64,000 nucleotides of DNA from Erwinia sp. E_sp_B01_1 (GTDB taxonomy: Bacteria; Pseudomonadota; Gammaproteobacteria; Enterobacterales; Enterobacteriaceae). The notes under the pieces were generated by a model, which had not been told where the DNA came from, ran no database searches, and saw only the letters and a list, made by a program, of their open reading frames with translations. Within the stretch, counting starts at the first letter, position 1. Every line of letters begins with the position of its first letter. The translations under genes were made by a program, and so were the position numbers. The DNA is taken from assembly GCF_036865545.1 (NCBI RefSeq), contig NZ_CP142208.1, forward strand, positions 4,030,001 through 4,094,000, in the 5' to 3' direction. This document shows, piece by piece, positions 1 through 8,089 of the stretch.

Positions 1-12
1 TATTCTCCGCAC

Positions 13-37
13 GCTGACCTGATGCCGCAAGGTCAGC
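13..37 (-). terminator. Hairpin downstream of treC
   Basis: An 8-bp perfect inverted repeat (GCTGACCT at 13-20, AGGTCAGC at 30-37) with a 9-nt loop lies just past the treC stop codon. No T-run follows, so it could be a Rho-dependent end or an mRNA-stabilising hairpin rather than an intrinsic terminator. Confidence 0.4.
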
Positions 38-41
38 CAGG

Positions 42-1706
42 CTACTCTGGCCGCCACCACCAGGCGGCTTCATAAGGTTTAAAAATGTGCGCTTCTGGCC
101 GGTCGGGGGTGCTGGCGTAATTCCCCATTAATAATTGCCAGTGGGGAGAGGCGCTGATGCCTTCAGCCTGCCAGAGCAACGGCTCACGGCTGAGACTGGC
201 AACCACCAGCAGAGACTGCCCCTGCCAGGTGCGCTGGTAGCACCAGAATGCCGGGTGCTCAGGTTGCAGATCCTGATAGTCTCCCAAAGTCAGCAGGGGG
301 TAGCGTTTACGCAGGGCAATCAGCTGGCGATAGGTGTGGAAGACAGAATCGGGGTCGCCCTGTGCGGCTTCGGCATTGATAAGCGGATAATTCTGCGCGC
401 AGCCAATCCAGGGTCGCCCAGTACTAAAGCCCGCATTCTCCGAAGCATCCCACTGCATGGGCGAGCGACCGTTATCACGGGATTTTCTGGCGAGGATCGC
501 CAGAATGTCAGGAGCGTAGACGCCCTCCTCCGTTTTTTCGGCAAACATATTCAGGCTTTCCACATCACGATATTGATCGAGGCGGGTATACCCCGGACTG
601 GTCATGCCAATCTCCTCCCCCTGAAAAATATACGGCGTGCCCTGCATGCCGTGTAACGTCATGGCCAGCATTTTGGCGGCAGGAACCCGCCACTCGCCTT
701 CATCGCCAAAACGGGAAACGATGCGCGGCTGATCGTGGTTACACCAGAACAGCGCGTTCCAGGCGCGGTTATGCATTCCCTGCTGCCAGTGGTTGAAAAT
801 CCGTTTCAGCTCCACAAAATCAGGTGCGGCGACCGTCCATTTCTCCCCCAGCGTGTAGTCGACTTTCAAATGGTGAAAATTAAAGGTCATCGAGAGTTCA
901 CTGCCATCCTTTGCGGCGTACTGCTGGCAGTTCTCAAGCGTGGTGGAGGACATCTCTCCTACCGTCATCAGCCCCAGCGGCTGAAAGACATCACGGCTCA
1001 TTTCACGGAGATATTCATGAATAAAGGGGCCATCAGTATAAAAACGCCGGCCATCGCCCGTCTCATCCTCAGGCAGATCCTGATGCCTGGAGACCAGGTT
1101 GATCACGTCCAGCCGCAGGCCATCCACTCCTTTATCCGCCCAGAAGCGGCAGATTTTTTTTAGCTCTTCACGAACAGGAGGATGTTCCCAGTTCAGATCG
1201 GCCTGCTCCGGTGCATAGAGATGCAGGTAATACTGACCTCCAGGTTTCTCGAGCTGCCAGGCGGGGCCGCCAAACTTTGAACGCCAGTTATTCGGTAATG
1301 CTCTCGCGTGGCCTTCGCGCCAGATATAAAACGGACGGTAAGGACTCTGAGGACTGGCCGCTGCCTTGAACCAGGGGTGGTCAGTAGAGGTATGGTTAAA
1401 GACCATATCCATCACAATGCGTATCTGGCGACGGTGTGCCTCGGCCACCAGTTTTTCAAAATCGGCCAGGGTGCCGTAAGCGGGATCGATATCGCAATAG
1501 TCAGCCACGTCGTAGCCATTATCGACCTGGGGCGAAACATACACCGGCGTTAACCAGAGAGCATCAACGCCCAGCGCCTGCAGATAATCCAGCCGTTGGA
1601 TAACGCCATTGAGATCGCCGTGGCCATTGCCGGTGCTGTCCTGAAAACTCTTCGGGTAAATCTGGTAAATAACCCCGTTTTGCCACCAGGGAATAGGTTG
1701 GTTCAT
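42..1706 (-). CDS. treC: Trehalose-6-phosphate hydrolase
   Basis: Cytoplasmic GH13 enzyme that splits trehalose 6-phosphate, made by the TreB phosphotransferase, into glucose and glucose 6-phosphate. 554 residues, the usual TreC length (E. coli about 551). The alpha-amylase-type barrel is complete: N-terminal WWQNGVIYQIYPKSF, catalytic nucleophile Asp200 in DGLRLDV, acid/base Glu251 in VGEMSS and transition-state Asp325 in NHDQPR. It is last in treR-treB-treC, 57 bp after treB, with a GC-rich hairpin in the gap that may set treC expression relative to treB. An 8-base homopolymer near position 1154 is in frame here, which matters for judging the frameshifts elsewhere. Assignment is firm. Confidence 0.95.
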   Translation of the reverse strand: MNQPIPWWQNGVIYQIYPKSFQDSTGNGHGDLNGVIQRLDYLQALGVDALWLTPVYVSPQVDNGYDVADYCDIDPAYGTLADFEKLVAEAHRRQIRIVMDMVFNHTSTDHPWFKAAASPQSPYRPFYIWREGHARALPNNWRSKFGGPAWQLEKPGGQYYLHLYAPEQADLNWEHPPVREELKKICRFWADKGVDGLRLDVINLVSRHQDLPEDETGDGRRFYTDGPFIHEYLREMSRDVFQPLGLMTVGEMSSTTLENCQQYAAKDGSELSMTFNFHHLKVDYTLGEKWTVAAPDFVELKRIFNHWQQGMHNRAWNALFWCNHDQPRIVSRFGDEGEWRVPAAKMLAMTLHGMQGTPYIFQGEEIGMTSPGYTRLDQYRDVESLNMFAEKTEEGVYAPDILAILARKSRDNGRSPMQWDASENAGFSTGRPWIGCAQNYPLINAEAAQGDPDSVFHTYRQLIALRKRYPLLTLGDYQDLQPEHPAFWCYQRTWQGQSLLVVASLSREPLLWQAEGISASPHWQLLMGNYASTPDRPEAHIFKPYEAAWWWRPE

Positions 1707-1732
1707 AAAGCCGGCCTTATAAAAGGGTAAGC

Positions 1733-1750
1733 GGCCCGGGAAGCCGGGCC
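1733..1750 (-). promoter_or_regulatory. Intercistronic hairpin treB-treC
   Basis: Perfect 7-bp stem GGCCCGG/CCGGGCC with a GAAG tetraloop in the treB-treC gap. No T-run. Likely an mRNA processing or stability element. Confidence 0.5.
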
Positions 1751-1763
1751 AGAGAGGGAAAAG

Positions 1764-3176
1764 CTAAACCGGCAACTCGCCACGGCGCTCTTTGCGTTTG
1801 TAGACCAGCACGGTCAGCCCTAACGGAACCGCCACGGCCACCAGCATCGACAGCGAATAGATCGTCCAGAACTGCGGTTTGATCGACAGGATCCCCGGCA
1901 GGCCCCCCACGCCGATGCCGTTAGCGAGCACGCCGTTGAAGCCGCAAATCAGGCCGGCCAGCGCGGACCCCACCATGGCGCACACCATCGGAAAGCGATA
2001 TTTCAGGTTGATGCCGTACATGGCGGGTTCGGTAACGCCCAGATAAGCGGAGATGGCCGCCGGCACAGAAATGTCCCGCTCGTTAGCCTTGCGGCTGATG
2101 ATGATGATGGCGAGCACCGCCGAGGCCTGAGCAATATTCGACAGGGCAATCATCGGCCACAACGGCGTGCTGCCCATGCTGTGGATCATCTGCATATCGA
2201 TTGCCAGAGTGGTCTGATGCACCCCGGTGATCACCAGCGGCGCATAAAGAAAACCAAACACTGCGGCACCAATTGGAGCCAGGCTTCCGGTCATCACCGC
2301 TTTTACCGCCCAGGCGACGCCATCACCGATCATTCTGCCGAACGGGCCAATCAGGGTATGGGCCAGGAACACCGCCAGCAGCAGAGAAGCCAGCGGCACA
2401 ATCACCAGATAGAGGTAGGCCGGGATCCATTTTTTAAGCTGCGTTTCAATCCAGCCCAGCGCCATGCCCGCCAGAATGGAGGGGATCACCTGCGCCTGGT
2501 AACCCACTTTCTCGATAGCAAACCAGCCAAAATTCCAGCTTTCCGGTAGCTGCTGCCCCAGAAGGTAGGAGTTCATTAACTGGGGAGAGACCAGGGTAAC
2601 GCCCAGCACAATCCCGAGTACCGGCGTCCCGCCCATTTTTTTCACCGTCGACCAGCAGACCGCTACGGGCAGGAACATAAAGATGGCTTCACCCAGCAAC
2701 CATAGAAAGTCGTAGATGTTTTTCCACACCGCATGGGATTGGGCCAGCGTTTGCCCGTCGGAGAAGGGGATGTCGCCGATGACGTTACGGAACCCCAGGA
2801 TCAGGCCACCGCTGATCAGCGCAGGTAATAAAGGCGAGAAGATTTCAGAGAAGTGAGAAATGGCCCGCTCACTCCAGGCCATATTTTGTCGTGCGGCTAT
2901 TTTAGCCTGCTCTTTACTGGCCCCGTCCAGGCTGGTGGTTGCGATTAATGCCCGGTAATACTCCTCCACCTCCGGCCCTATCACGACCTGAAATTGCCCG
3001 GCATTAGTGAAAGAACCTTTTACCATCGGTAACGCCTCCAGCTTCGACGGGCTGGCAAGGCTGGGGGCGACCAGAACAAAACGTAACCGGGTGATGCAAT
3101 GACTGACAGAGGCAATATTATCTTTGCCTCCAACAAACTCGATCAGGCGATCGATATCCTGCTGATGAATACTCAT
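1764..3176 (-). CDS. treB: PTS trehalose-specific EIIBC component
   Basis: Inner-membrane phosphotransferase that imports trehalose and phosphorylates it to trehalose 6-phosphate. 470 residues versus about 473 in E. coli. The N-terminal EIIB domain (about 1-85) carries the phosphorylated cysteine Cys27 in the SHCITRLRF motif; the remainder is an EIIC domain with about ten hydrophobic segments, including the conserved GVTEPAMYGINLKYRF region near residue 385. There is no fused EIIA domain, so the glucose EIIA (Crr) is expected to supply phosphate, as known for E. coli TreB. It follows treR in the same direction, with a TreR-type operator in the gap. Confidence 0.95.
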   Translation of the reverse strand: MSIHQQDIDRLIEFVGGKDNIASVSHCITRLRFVLVAPSLASPSKLEALPMVKGSFTNAGQFQVVIGPEVEEYYRALIATTSLDGASKEQAKIAARQNMAWSERAISHFSEIFSPLLPALISGGLILGFRNVIGDIPFSDGQTLAQSHAVWKNIYDFLWLLGEAIFMFLPVAVCWSTVKKMGGTPVLGIVLGVTLVSPQLMNSYLLGQQLPESWNFGWFAIEKVGYQAQVIPSILAGMALGWIETQLKKWIPAYLYLVIVPLASLLLAVFLAHTLIGPFGRMIGDGVAWAVKAVMTGSLAPIGAAVFGFLYAPLVITGVHQTTLAIDMQMIHSMGSTPLWPMIALSNIAQASAVLAIIIISRKANERDISVPAAISAYLGVTEPAMYGINLKYRFPMVCAMVGSALAGLICGFNGVLANGIGVGGLPGILSIKPQFWTIYSLSMLVAVAVPLGLTVLVYKRKERRGELPV

Positions 3177-3305
3177 AGCTAAAGTCCTTTTATTATTCCC
3201 TTTTAATTCAATCCCTGAATGCAGACGTCCTGACAGAAAATGCTGTCTGATTTAGCCGGATCGAATGGTGGCTGGAGCTTAGTCGCTCTGATTTATCAAA
3301 TAAAC

Positions 3306-3317
3306 GGGAACGTTCCC
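3306..3317. promoter_or_regulatory. Probable TreR operator
   Basis: Perfect 12-bp palindrome GGGAACGTTCCC in the treR-treB gap, with the central CG dyad typical of LacI/GalR-family operators. It lies upstream of treB, where TreR binds in E. coli. A TGTGATCGCCAC stretch about 3331-3345 (read on the minus strand) resembles one half of a CRP site, but the other half is poor. Confidence 0.75.
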
Positions 3318-3384
3318 AATCTGGAGTGGCGATCACATATTGTTCCGATGCTAAAAGATCAGCAGAGGCTAAACAGGGAGGAAA

Positions 3385-4332
3385 TCAGGAAAGCGTACAG
3401 GGGATCAGGATATGACGCATACCGGTATCGCCCGCCAGCTGAGCCAGCAGTTGCCGGACAGCATGGCGGCCCGCGCTGCCGTAGCCAAACTCTACCGATA
3501 ACGTTTCCGGAAACAGAAAATTTAACAGCGGCGTATTACCGATTGAACAGACCTGAATACCGGTCAGATGCTGTTGCTGCAGATATTTGGTGGCCCCCAG
3601 CGCAAGGCTGTCAGAAGCGCAAACCAGTGCGGTGGTATCAGGAGCGATCACTCCGGCCACACGATCAAAACCGTTCTGATAACTTAACTCCCCCAGCGTC
3701 GCTTCAGGGAGTAAATTCAGACGAGTACAGGCATCCAGATAGGCCTGGTAGCGGCAGGCCCCCGTGGTGGCATCATATTGCTCAACGCCAAGATAGCTGA
3801 TGTGACGATGCGCCCCGGCGTAAAGGTGATCCATCAGCAAATTTACCGCGCCCGCATCATCGTAACAGACCGAGGAGAAACCCGGATAATTGCGTACCAT
3901 CACCACCATTTTTTCCTGCCACGGCGTGAGCATCTCCTGCATCAGCCCGTTAAAACCGAACAGGATCACGCCATCCACATGACGCTGCGCGAGCATATGA
4001 AGGTGCTCTTCTACCAGCCGGGTATCGAACTGGCTTTCCATCATGATCGGGTCAAACCCCTGCTGATAAAGCAAAGGCAACATGGCGCGCACGGCCTGGT
4101 TTTCAGCGGGCGAATCAAGGCGGGAAACAATAATGCCCACCACTTTGTCGCTTTGTCCACGCATGGCACGGGCGGATTTGGAGGGGGTGAACCCCTGTTG
4201 CAGGATCACCGCTTCCACTCGCTCGCGGGTGCTCTGACTGACGCTTGCCTCGCCATTGATGACGCGGGAAACCGTTGATTTCCCCACGCCGCTGAGGCGG
4301 GCAATATCTTTGATGGTCAGGCGATTATGCAT
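3385..4332 (-). CDS. treR: LacI-family trehalose operon repressor
   Basis: Transcriptional repressor of treBC; in E. coli the inducer is trehalose 6-phosphate and trehalose counteracts it. 315 residues, same as E. coli TreR. Residues 1-60 form the LacI helix-turn-helix and hinge (LTIKDIARLSGVGKSTVSRVI, then TRERVEAVI and PSKSARAMRG); residues 60-315 form a periplasmic-binding-protein-like effector domain. It is encoded immediately upstream of treB on the same strand, separated by 208 bp that carry the GGGAACGTTCCC palindrome. The start codon at 4330-4332 puts the HTH in the standard position. Confidence 0.93.
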   Translation of the reverse strand: MHNRLTIKDIARLSGVGKSTVSRVINGEASVSQSTRERVEAVILQQGFTPSKSARAMRGQSDKVVGIIVSRLDSPAENQAVRAMLPLLYQQGFDPIMMESQFDTRLVEEHLHMLAQRHVDGVILFGFNGLMQEMLTPWQEKMVVMVRNYPGFSSVCYDDAGAVNLLMDHLYAGAHRHISYLGVEQYDATTGACRYQAYLDACTRLNLLPEATLGELSYQNGFDRVAGVIAPDTTALVCASDSLALGATKYLQQQHLTGIQVCSIGNTPLLNFLFPETLSVEFGYGSAGRHAVRQLLAQLAGDTGMRHILIPCTLS

Positions 4333-4558
4333 GGACGACAGTCATTGAGTTGGCGGAAAGTAGGGTCAGAATAGCGCATTAACCCTTAAAAATCTGTAAG
4401 GTGCGAAGCGGCCAGCTCCTCCTCTGATGCGGTTAACCAGGCTACAGCCGGAGTTCAGTTCAGAAAAGTCCGTACTAAACTTCAACAAAGCCATTTTTTA
4501 CCTGGCAGCGGGCAAACTCACACGTTAAGCTCTGCGCAAATTTTCAGCCTCAACCGAC

Positions 4559-4900
4559 ATGATGAAAACAAAACTCCTCGCCATTCTGATCCTGATTGTT
4601 ATCGCCGTTGCCCTGTTTATGGCTTACAAGCCCCATAAACAGAACCTGCACTACTTTGCCGCCACCTGCGTATTGATTAACGATCTGGGTGAGCCGAAAA
4701 ATCAGGATGAGTTTGTCAAAAAAATGCAGGCGGTGATCATCAATGAAAATTCCTCCTATGCCTTCGATAAAGTGGCGTTTGATCGTCAGTCAGCCCTGGG
4801 GGCAAGCCTGCGTTATTTTGCCCTGTCACCCGAACAGAAAAAGCAAACACGTCAGGGTCTGGAGGCCTGTCTGCCTCTGATGTTACCCGGTAATAACTGA
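4559..4900 (+). CDS. Small membrane-anchored protein, unknown function
   Basis: 113 residues. Residues 3-24 are a single strongly hydrophobic segment (LLAILILIVIAVALFMAY) preceded by lysines and followed by KPHK, so the protein is probably an inner-membrane anchor with a small periplasmic domain, or is secreted. The rest is hydrophilic with two cysteines (in ATCVLIND and LEACLPL) that could form a periplasmic disulfide. Two ATG codons are adjacent (4559 and 4562). It stands alone, divergent from treR. I do not recognise the family. Confidence 0.6.
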   Translation: MMKTKLLAILILIVIAVALFMAYKPHKQNLHYFAATCVLINDLGEPKNQDEFVKKMQAVIINENSSYAFDKVAFDRQSALGASLRYFALSPEQKKQTRQGLEACLPLMLPGNN

Positions 4901-5461
4901 CAGCCATCCTGCCCGGAATGCGAAAAAAGGCTCTGTGCCAGCCGTTGAAGCTGGCATAAATTTCAAAAAAGGGGGCTATTATTTTTATATATAACCTTTT
5001 CTAAGGTTATTGCTATTCCTGCCATCAATACCGGTAATCTTTTCCCCGCTGGGAGAATCAGCAGGAGGAATAAGATTTACCTTTACCCTTTCCGCTATAA
5101 TTCAGTAAATGAGGAAGAGGTTTTTTATGAAATGGCCCGTTAATAGTCTTTATAATCAATGCACCAGAGAATGACAACCCAATAAAATCTTAAAATTCAG
5201 CCATCTATAAAATAACACCAGCAAAAGAAATAAAGTTAAAATTTTTAAATCCTCGCCAGAACCCCTCAAAGAATCACAGGATAAATATCAGCACCAGACG
5301 TCTGAAAACCTGCAATTCATTATCCAGCCTTAACTACCCAACCGGGGCTTAATCTGTAAAATCCGGGGACGTCAGTTGGCCGATATATAATACGATTTAA
5401 TCAATTCTGACAAGAAAATACGGCCATGTTTTTCAGACCTTTTTATAGTGGGAGCGATAAA
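4901..5461. other. AT-rich intergenic region with one hairpin
   Basis: About 560 bp, AT-rich compared with its surroundings, without a convincing gene. It holds a perfect 8-bp inverted repeat (ATAACCTT at 4991-4998, AAGGTTAT at 5003-5010, TTCT loop). It also holds a possible 15-codon ORF at 5127-5174 preceded by a purine-rich GAGGAAGAGG; no support beyond the ribosome-binding-site-like sequence. Confidence 0.4.
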
Positions 5462-5722
5462 ATGCCTGCCAACTATTTTTACGTTACACAGCAAACCGAT
5501 CAGATGGGATTTTATATGCTACATCGGGCGGAATGTCCGGTCATGCCGCCTAAAGAGACGCTGACCTTTATCGGCAGTTTGTATAACGGATCGCAGGCGT
5601 TAACGGTCGCCCAGGTGCGCTTCGGGAAAAAGGTGAAAGCCTGTTATCACTGCTGCCGAAAGCAAGAGAACGCCCTGCCTCTCTCTGAGAAATTGCATTC
5701 CCGGCACCATTCGGATAATTAG
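5462..5722 (+). CDS. Small CYHCC-motif protein, unknown function
   Basis: 86 residues if translation begins at the ATG at 5462 (MPANYFYV); an in-frame ATG at 5426 would add 12 residues. The pattern YFYV near the N-terminus, then HRAECP, then a C-terminal CYHCC fits a widespread but uncharacterised bacterial small-protein family in which a His/Cys pair and a CxxCC cluster are conserved. Metal binding is plausible but inferred. The gene is convergent with the LysR-type gene, and the two reading frames overlap by 4 bp at their stops. Confidence 0.6.
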   Translation: MPANYFYVTQQTDQMGFYMLHRAECPVMPPKETLTFIGSLYNGSQALTVAQVRFGKKVKACYHCCRKQENALPLSEKLHSRHHSDN

Positions 5723-6635
5723 CCTGGCGGGGTAAGTCGTTCACTCAGGTAGTCTACAAATGCCCTGACCCGTCTGGGGATCTGTTTGTTATGAGGATAA
5801 ACCGCATAGATGTCGGCGGTAGGCGCCTGATAATCCGTGAGTATCTGTACCAGCTTTCCCGCCTCTATCGCTTCCTGAGCATCCCACCAGGAGCGGAGAA
5901 TCAGCCCGTGCCCATCCAGCGCCAGGCGCATGGCCACTTCACCATCATTGGTGGTCAGGCTTCCCTGAACTTTTTGACTCAACTCCCGGCCAGCCTGCCT
6001 GAACCGCCAGATGGCGAAATCGGACTCATGCTGCTGCAACAGGATGCAGTTATGATGCGCCAGCTCTTCAAGGGTTTGTGGCGTGCCCTGCCGCGCGAGA
6101 TAGGCTGGTGCGGCACAGACCACGCGAAAATTTGCCGCAATGCGCCGGGCAATCAGCCTTGAATCGGGGGCCTGGCCGACGCGAATATCCACATCAAACC
6201 CCGCGTTCAGAAAATTCAGCGGCTGGCTGGAAAGCTGCAGGCTGATAACCAGCTCAGGATGACGCGCAGCAAAAGCAGACACCAGAGGCGCAATATGCCG
6301 CCGGCCAAACCCCAGCGACGCATTGATATTCAGGCTACCCCGCAGGACATCGCTCTGCCGGCTGACGGCATCCTCCAGCTCAGCCAGCTGATTCAGAATA
6401 GGTCTGGCGCCTTCAAGATAAAGCGTCCCTTCCGGCGTCAGTTCGAGCCGCCGGGTTGTCCGCTTCACCAGCTGCACGCCCAGCCTTTTCTCCAGATGCG
6501 TCAGCCGCTTACTGATCGCAGGCAGGCTTAATCCCAGCTCAAGCGCCACTTCCGTCAGGCTGGAGAGGGCAGCAATACGCATAAAAAAAGCAGGTCATCG
6601 GTGGATGTGCTGAATTCTTTACTTTTATTCAACAT
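5719..6635 (-). pseudogene. DmlR-like LysR regulator, broken by a one-base frameshift
   Basis: LysR-type regulator resembling E. coli DmlR, the activator of dmlA, and divergent from a dmlA homologue. The uninterrupted frame runs 5719-6582 (287 residues) and lacks the first part of the helix-turn-helix domain. An upstream frame opens at an ATG at 6633-6635 and encodes a normal LysR start ending DDLLF; it leaves frame in a T7 tract (6583-6589). One extra T gives DDLLFFMRIAALSSLTEVAL and a 305-residue protein (E. coli DmlR about 307). The effector domain (about 90-295) is intact. An internal ATG at 6580-6582 follows the tract directly but would give a protein without a complete DNA-binding domain. 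It is either an assembly under-call or a real inactivating or phase-variable indel. Confidence 0.8.
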
Positions 6636-6645
6636 TAGATTGAAT
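6627..6645. promoter_or_regulatory. LysR-type dyad at the dmlR-like start
   Basis: Inverted repeat ATTCAA-N7-TTGAAT between the divergent regulator and dmlA, covering the reconstructed regulator start codon at 6633-6635. Placement suits an autoregulatory or shared operator; spacing differs from a strict T-N11-A box. Confidence 0.45.
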
Positions 6646-6717
6646 TCCAGGCTAATTATTTAACCATAATGCTGCAATACACTCTGAGTGAAAAGGTGTT
6701 CCCCAAAGGAGAGTCAT

Positions 6718-7800
6718 ATGGCTTTAGCGAAGTACAGGATTGCCGTCATCCCTGGCGACGGCATCGGTAAAGAAGTGATGCCGGAAGGTGTCAAAGTGAT
6801 GGATGCCGTAGCCCGTCAGTCTGGTATCGCTTTTGAGTGGCAGTGGTTTGATTTTGCCAGCGCAGAGTATTACCAGCAGCACGGAAAAATGCTGCCGGAT
6901 GACTGGTTCGAGACGCTGAAATCCTTTGATGCCATCTACTTTGGCGCGGTGGGCTGGCCCGAAGTGGTACCGGATCACGTCTCGCTTTGGGGCTCGCTGC
7001 TGCAATTCCGTCGTCAGTTCGATCAGTACGTAAATCTTCGCCCTGTCCGGCTGCTGGCGGGCGTTAAAGCGCCGCTGGCGGATCGAAAACCTGGTGATAT
7101 CGATTTTTACGTGGTGCGGGAAAACACCGAAGGCGAATATTCCAGCGTCGGGGGGACAATGTTCCCCGGTACCGATCGTGAGATCGTGATCCAGGAAACG
7201 GTGATGACGCGGATCGGCACGGATCGCATTCTGAAGTTTGCTTACGAGCTGGCGCAAAAGCGGCCAAAAAAACACCTGACTTCAGCGACCAAATCCAACG
7301 GCATTGCGATTACCATGCCGTGGTGGGACAGCCGTGTGGAAGAGATGAGCGGCAGCTACCCGGAGGTGCGCGTCGACAAATACCATATTGATATTCTCAC
7401 CGCCCACTTCGTCTTACATCCCGATCGCTTTGATGTGGTGGTGGCGAGTAACCTGTTCGGCGATATCCTCTCGGATCTCGGACCAGCCTGTACCGGCACT
7501 ATCGGCATTGCGCCTTCGGCCAATATCAACCCTGAAGGCAAGTTCCCCAGCCTGTTCGAACCGGTACACGGCTCCGCGCCCGATATCGCCGGTAAAAATA
7601 TCGCCAACCCGGTCGGCCAGATCTGGTGTGGTGCGATGATGCTGGAACACCTGGGGCACGCCGAAGCCGCAGAAGCCGTGGTAAAGGCTATCGAGAAAGT
7701 GCTGGCTACCAGCGATGACAAAAGCGCCCTGACGCCAGATATGGGTGGCACCGGCAATACTCAGGATCTCGGCTCCGCCATTGCCGCCGCGTTTGCTTAA
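6718..7800 (+). CDS. dmlA: D-malate / tartrate dehydrogenase (decarboxylating)
   Basis: NAD-dependent beta-hydroxyacid oxidative decarboxylase of the isocitrate/isopropylmalate dehydrogenase family, acting on D-malate and, in relatives, tartrate. 360 residues from the ATG at 6718, which has AAAGGAG about 8 bases upstream (E. coli DmlA 361); an upstream in-frame start at 6688 lacks such a site. Family landmarks: IPGDGIGKEVMPEG at the N-terminus, RENTEGEYSS, SATKSNG with the catalytic Lys, the metal-binding NLFGDILSDLG and the nucleotide-binding EPVHGSAPDIAGK. The divergent LysR-type gene makes this a DmlR/DmlA pair. Substrate choice between D-malate and tartrate cannot be settled by reading alone. 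Confidence 0.9.
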   Translation: MALAKYRIAVIPGDGIGKEVMPEGVKVMDAVARQSGIAFEWQWFDFASAEYYQQHGKMLPDDWFETLKSFDAIYFGAVGWPEVVPDHVSLWGSLLQFRRQFDQYVNLRPVRLLAGVKAPLADRKPGDIDFYVVRENTEGEYSSVGGTMFPGTDREIVIQETVMTRIGTDRILKFAYELAQKRPKKHLTSATKSNGIAITMPWWDSRVEEMSGSYPEVRVDKYHIDILTAHFVLHPDRFDVVVASNLFGDILSDLGPACTGTIGIAPSANINPEGKFPSLFEPVHGSAPDIAGKNIANPVGQIWCGAMMLEHLGHAEAAEAVVKAIEKVLATSDDKSALTPDMGGTGNTQDLGSAIAAAFA

Positions 7801-7815
7801 GCCCTGAATCCCGGT

Positions 7816-7846
7816 ACGGATGGCGCTGGCAATATGGCCCATCCGT
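7816..7846 (+). terminator. Hairpin downstream of dmlA
   Basis: 8-bp inverted repeat ACGGATGG/CCATCCGT with a 15-nt loop, 15 bp after the dmlA stop. No T-run. The remaining gap to 8089 shows nothing further that I can assign. Confidence 0.35.
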
Positions 7847-8089
7847 GCTTAAAGGCAGTGCCCTGCCCCAGTTGCAGCGCCAACGGGACTCAGCCTTGCT
7901 TGCCGCCTGATACTATTCCGTGAATTTGCCTGGCTCAGGCTATTTTCCTTTAGCAGGATGTCTTTTTTGTAACATCTTCAATAAATGTCACACTTTATCC
8001 GGCGTATATGCATCTTTCGGGTCGTGATTTGTCGGGTTATCTCTATCATTAGGCGGGAAAACGACTAAAAATAATGCGATTGCCCGTTA

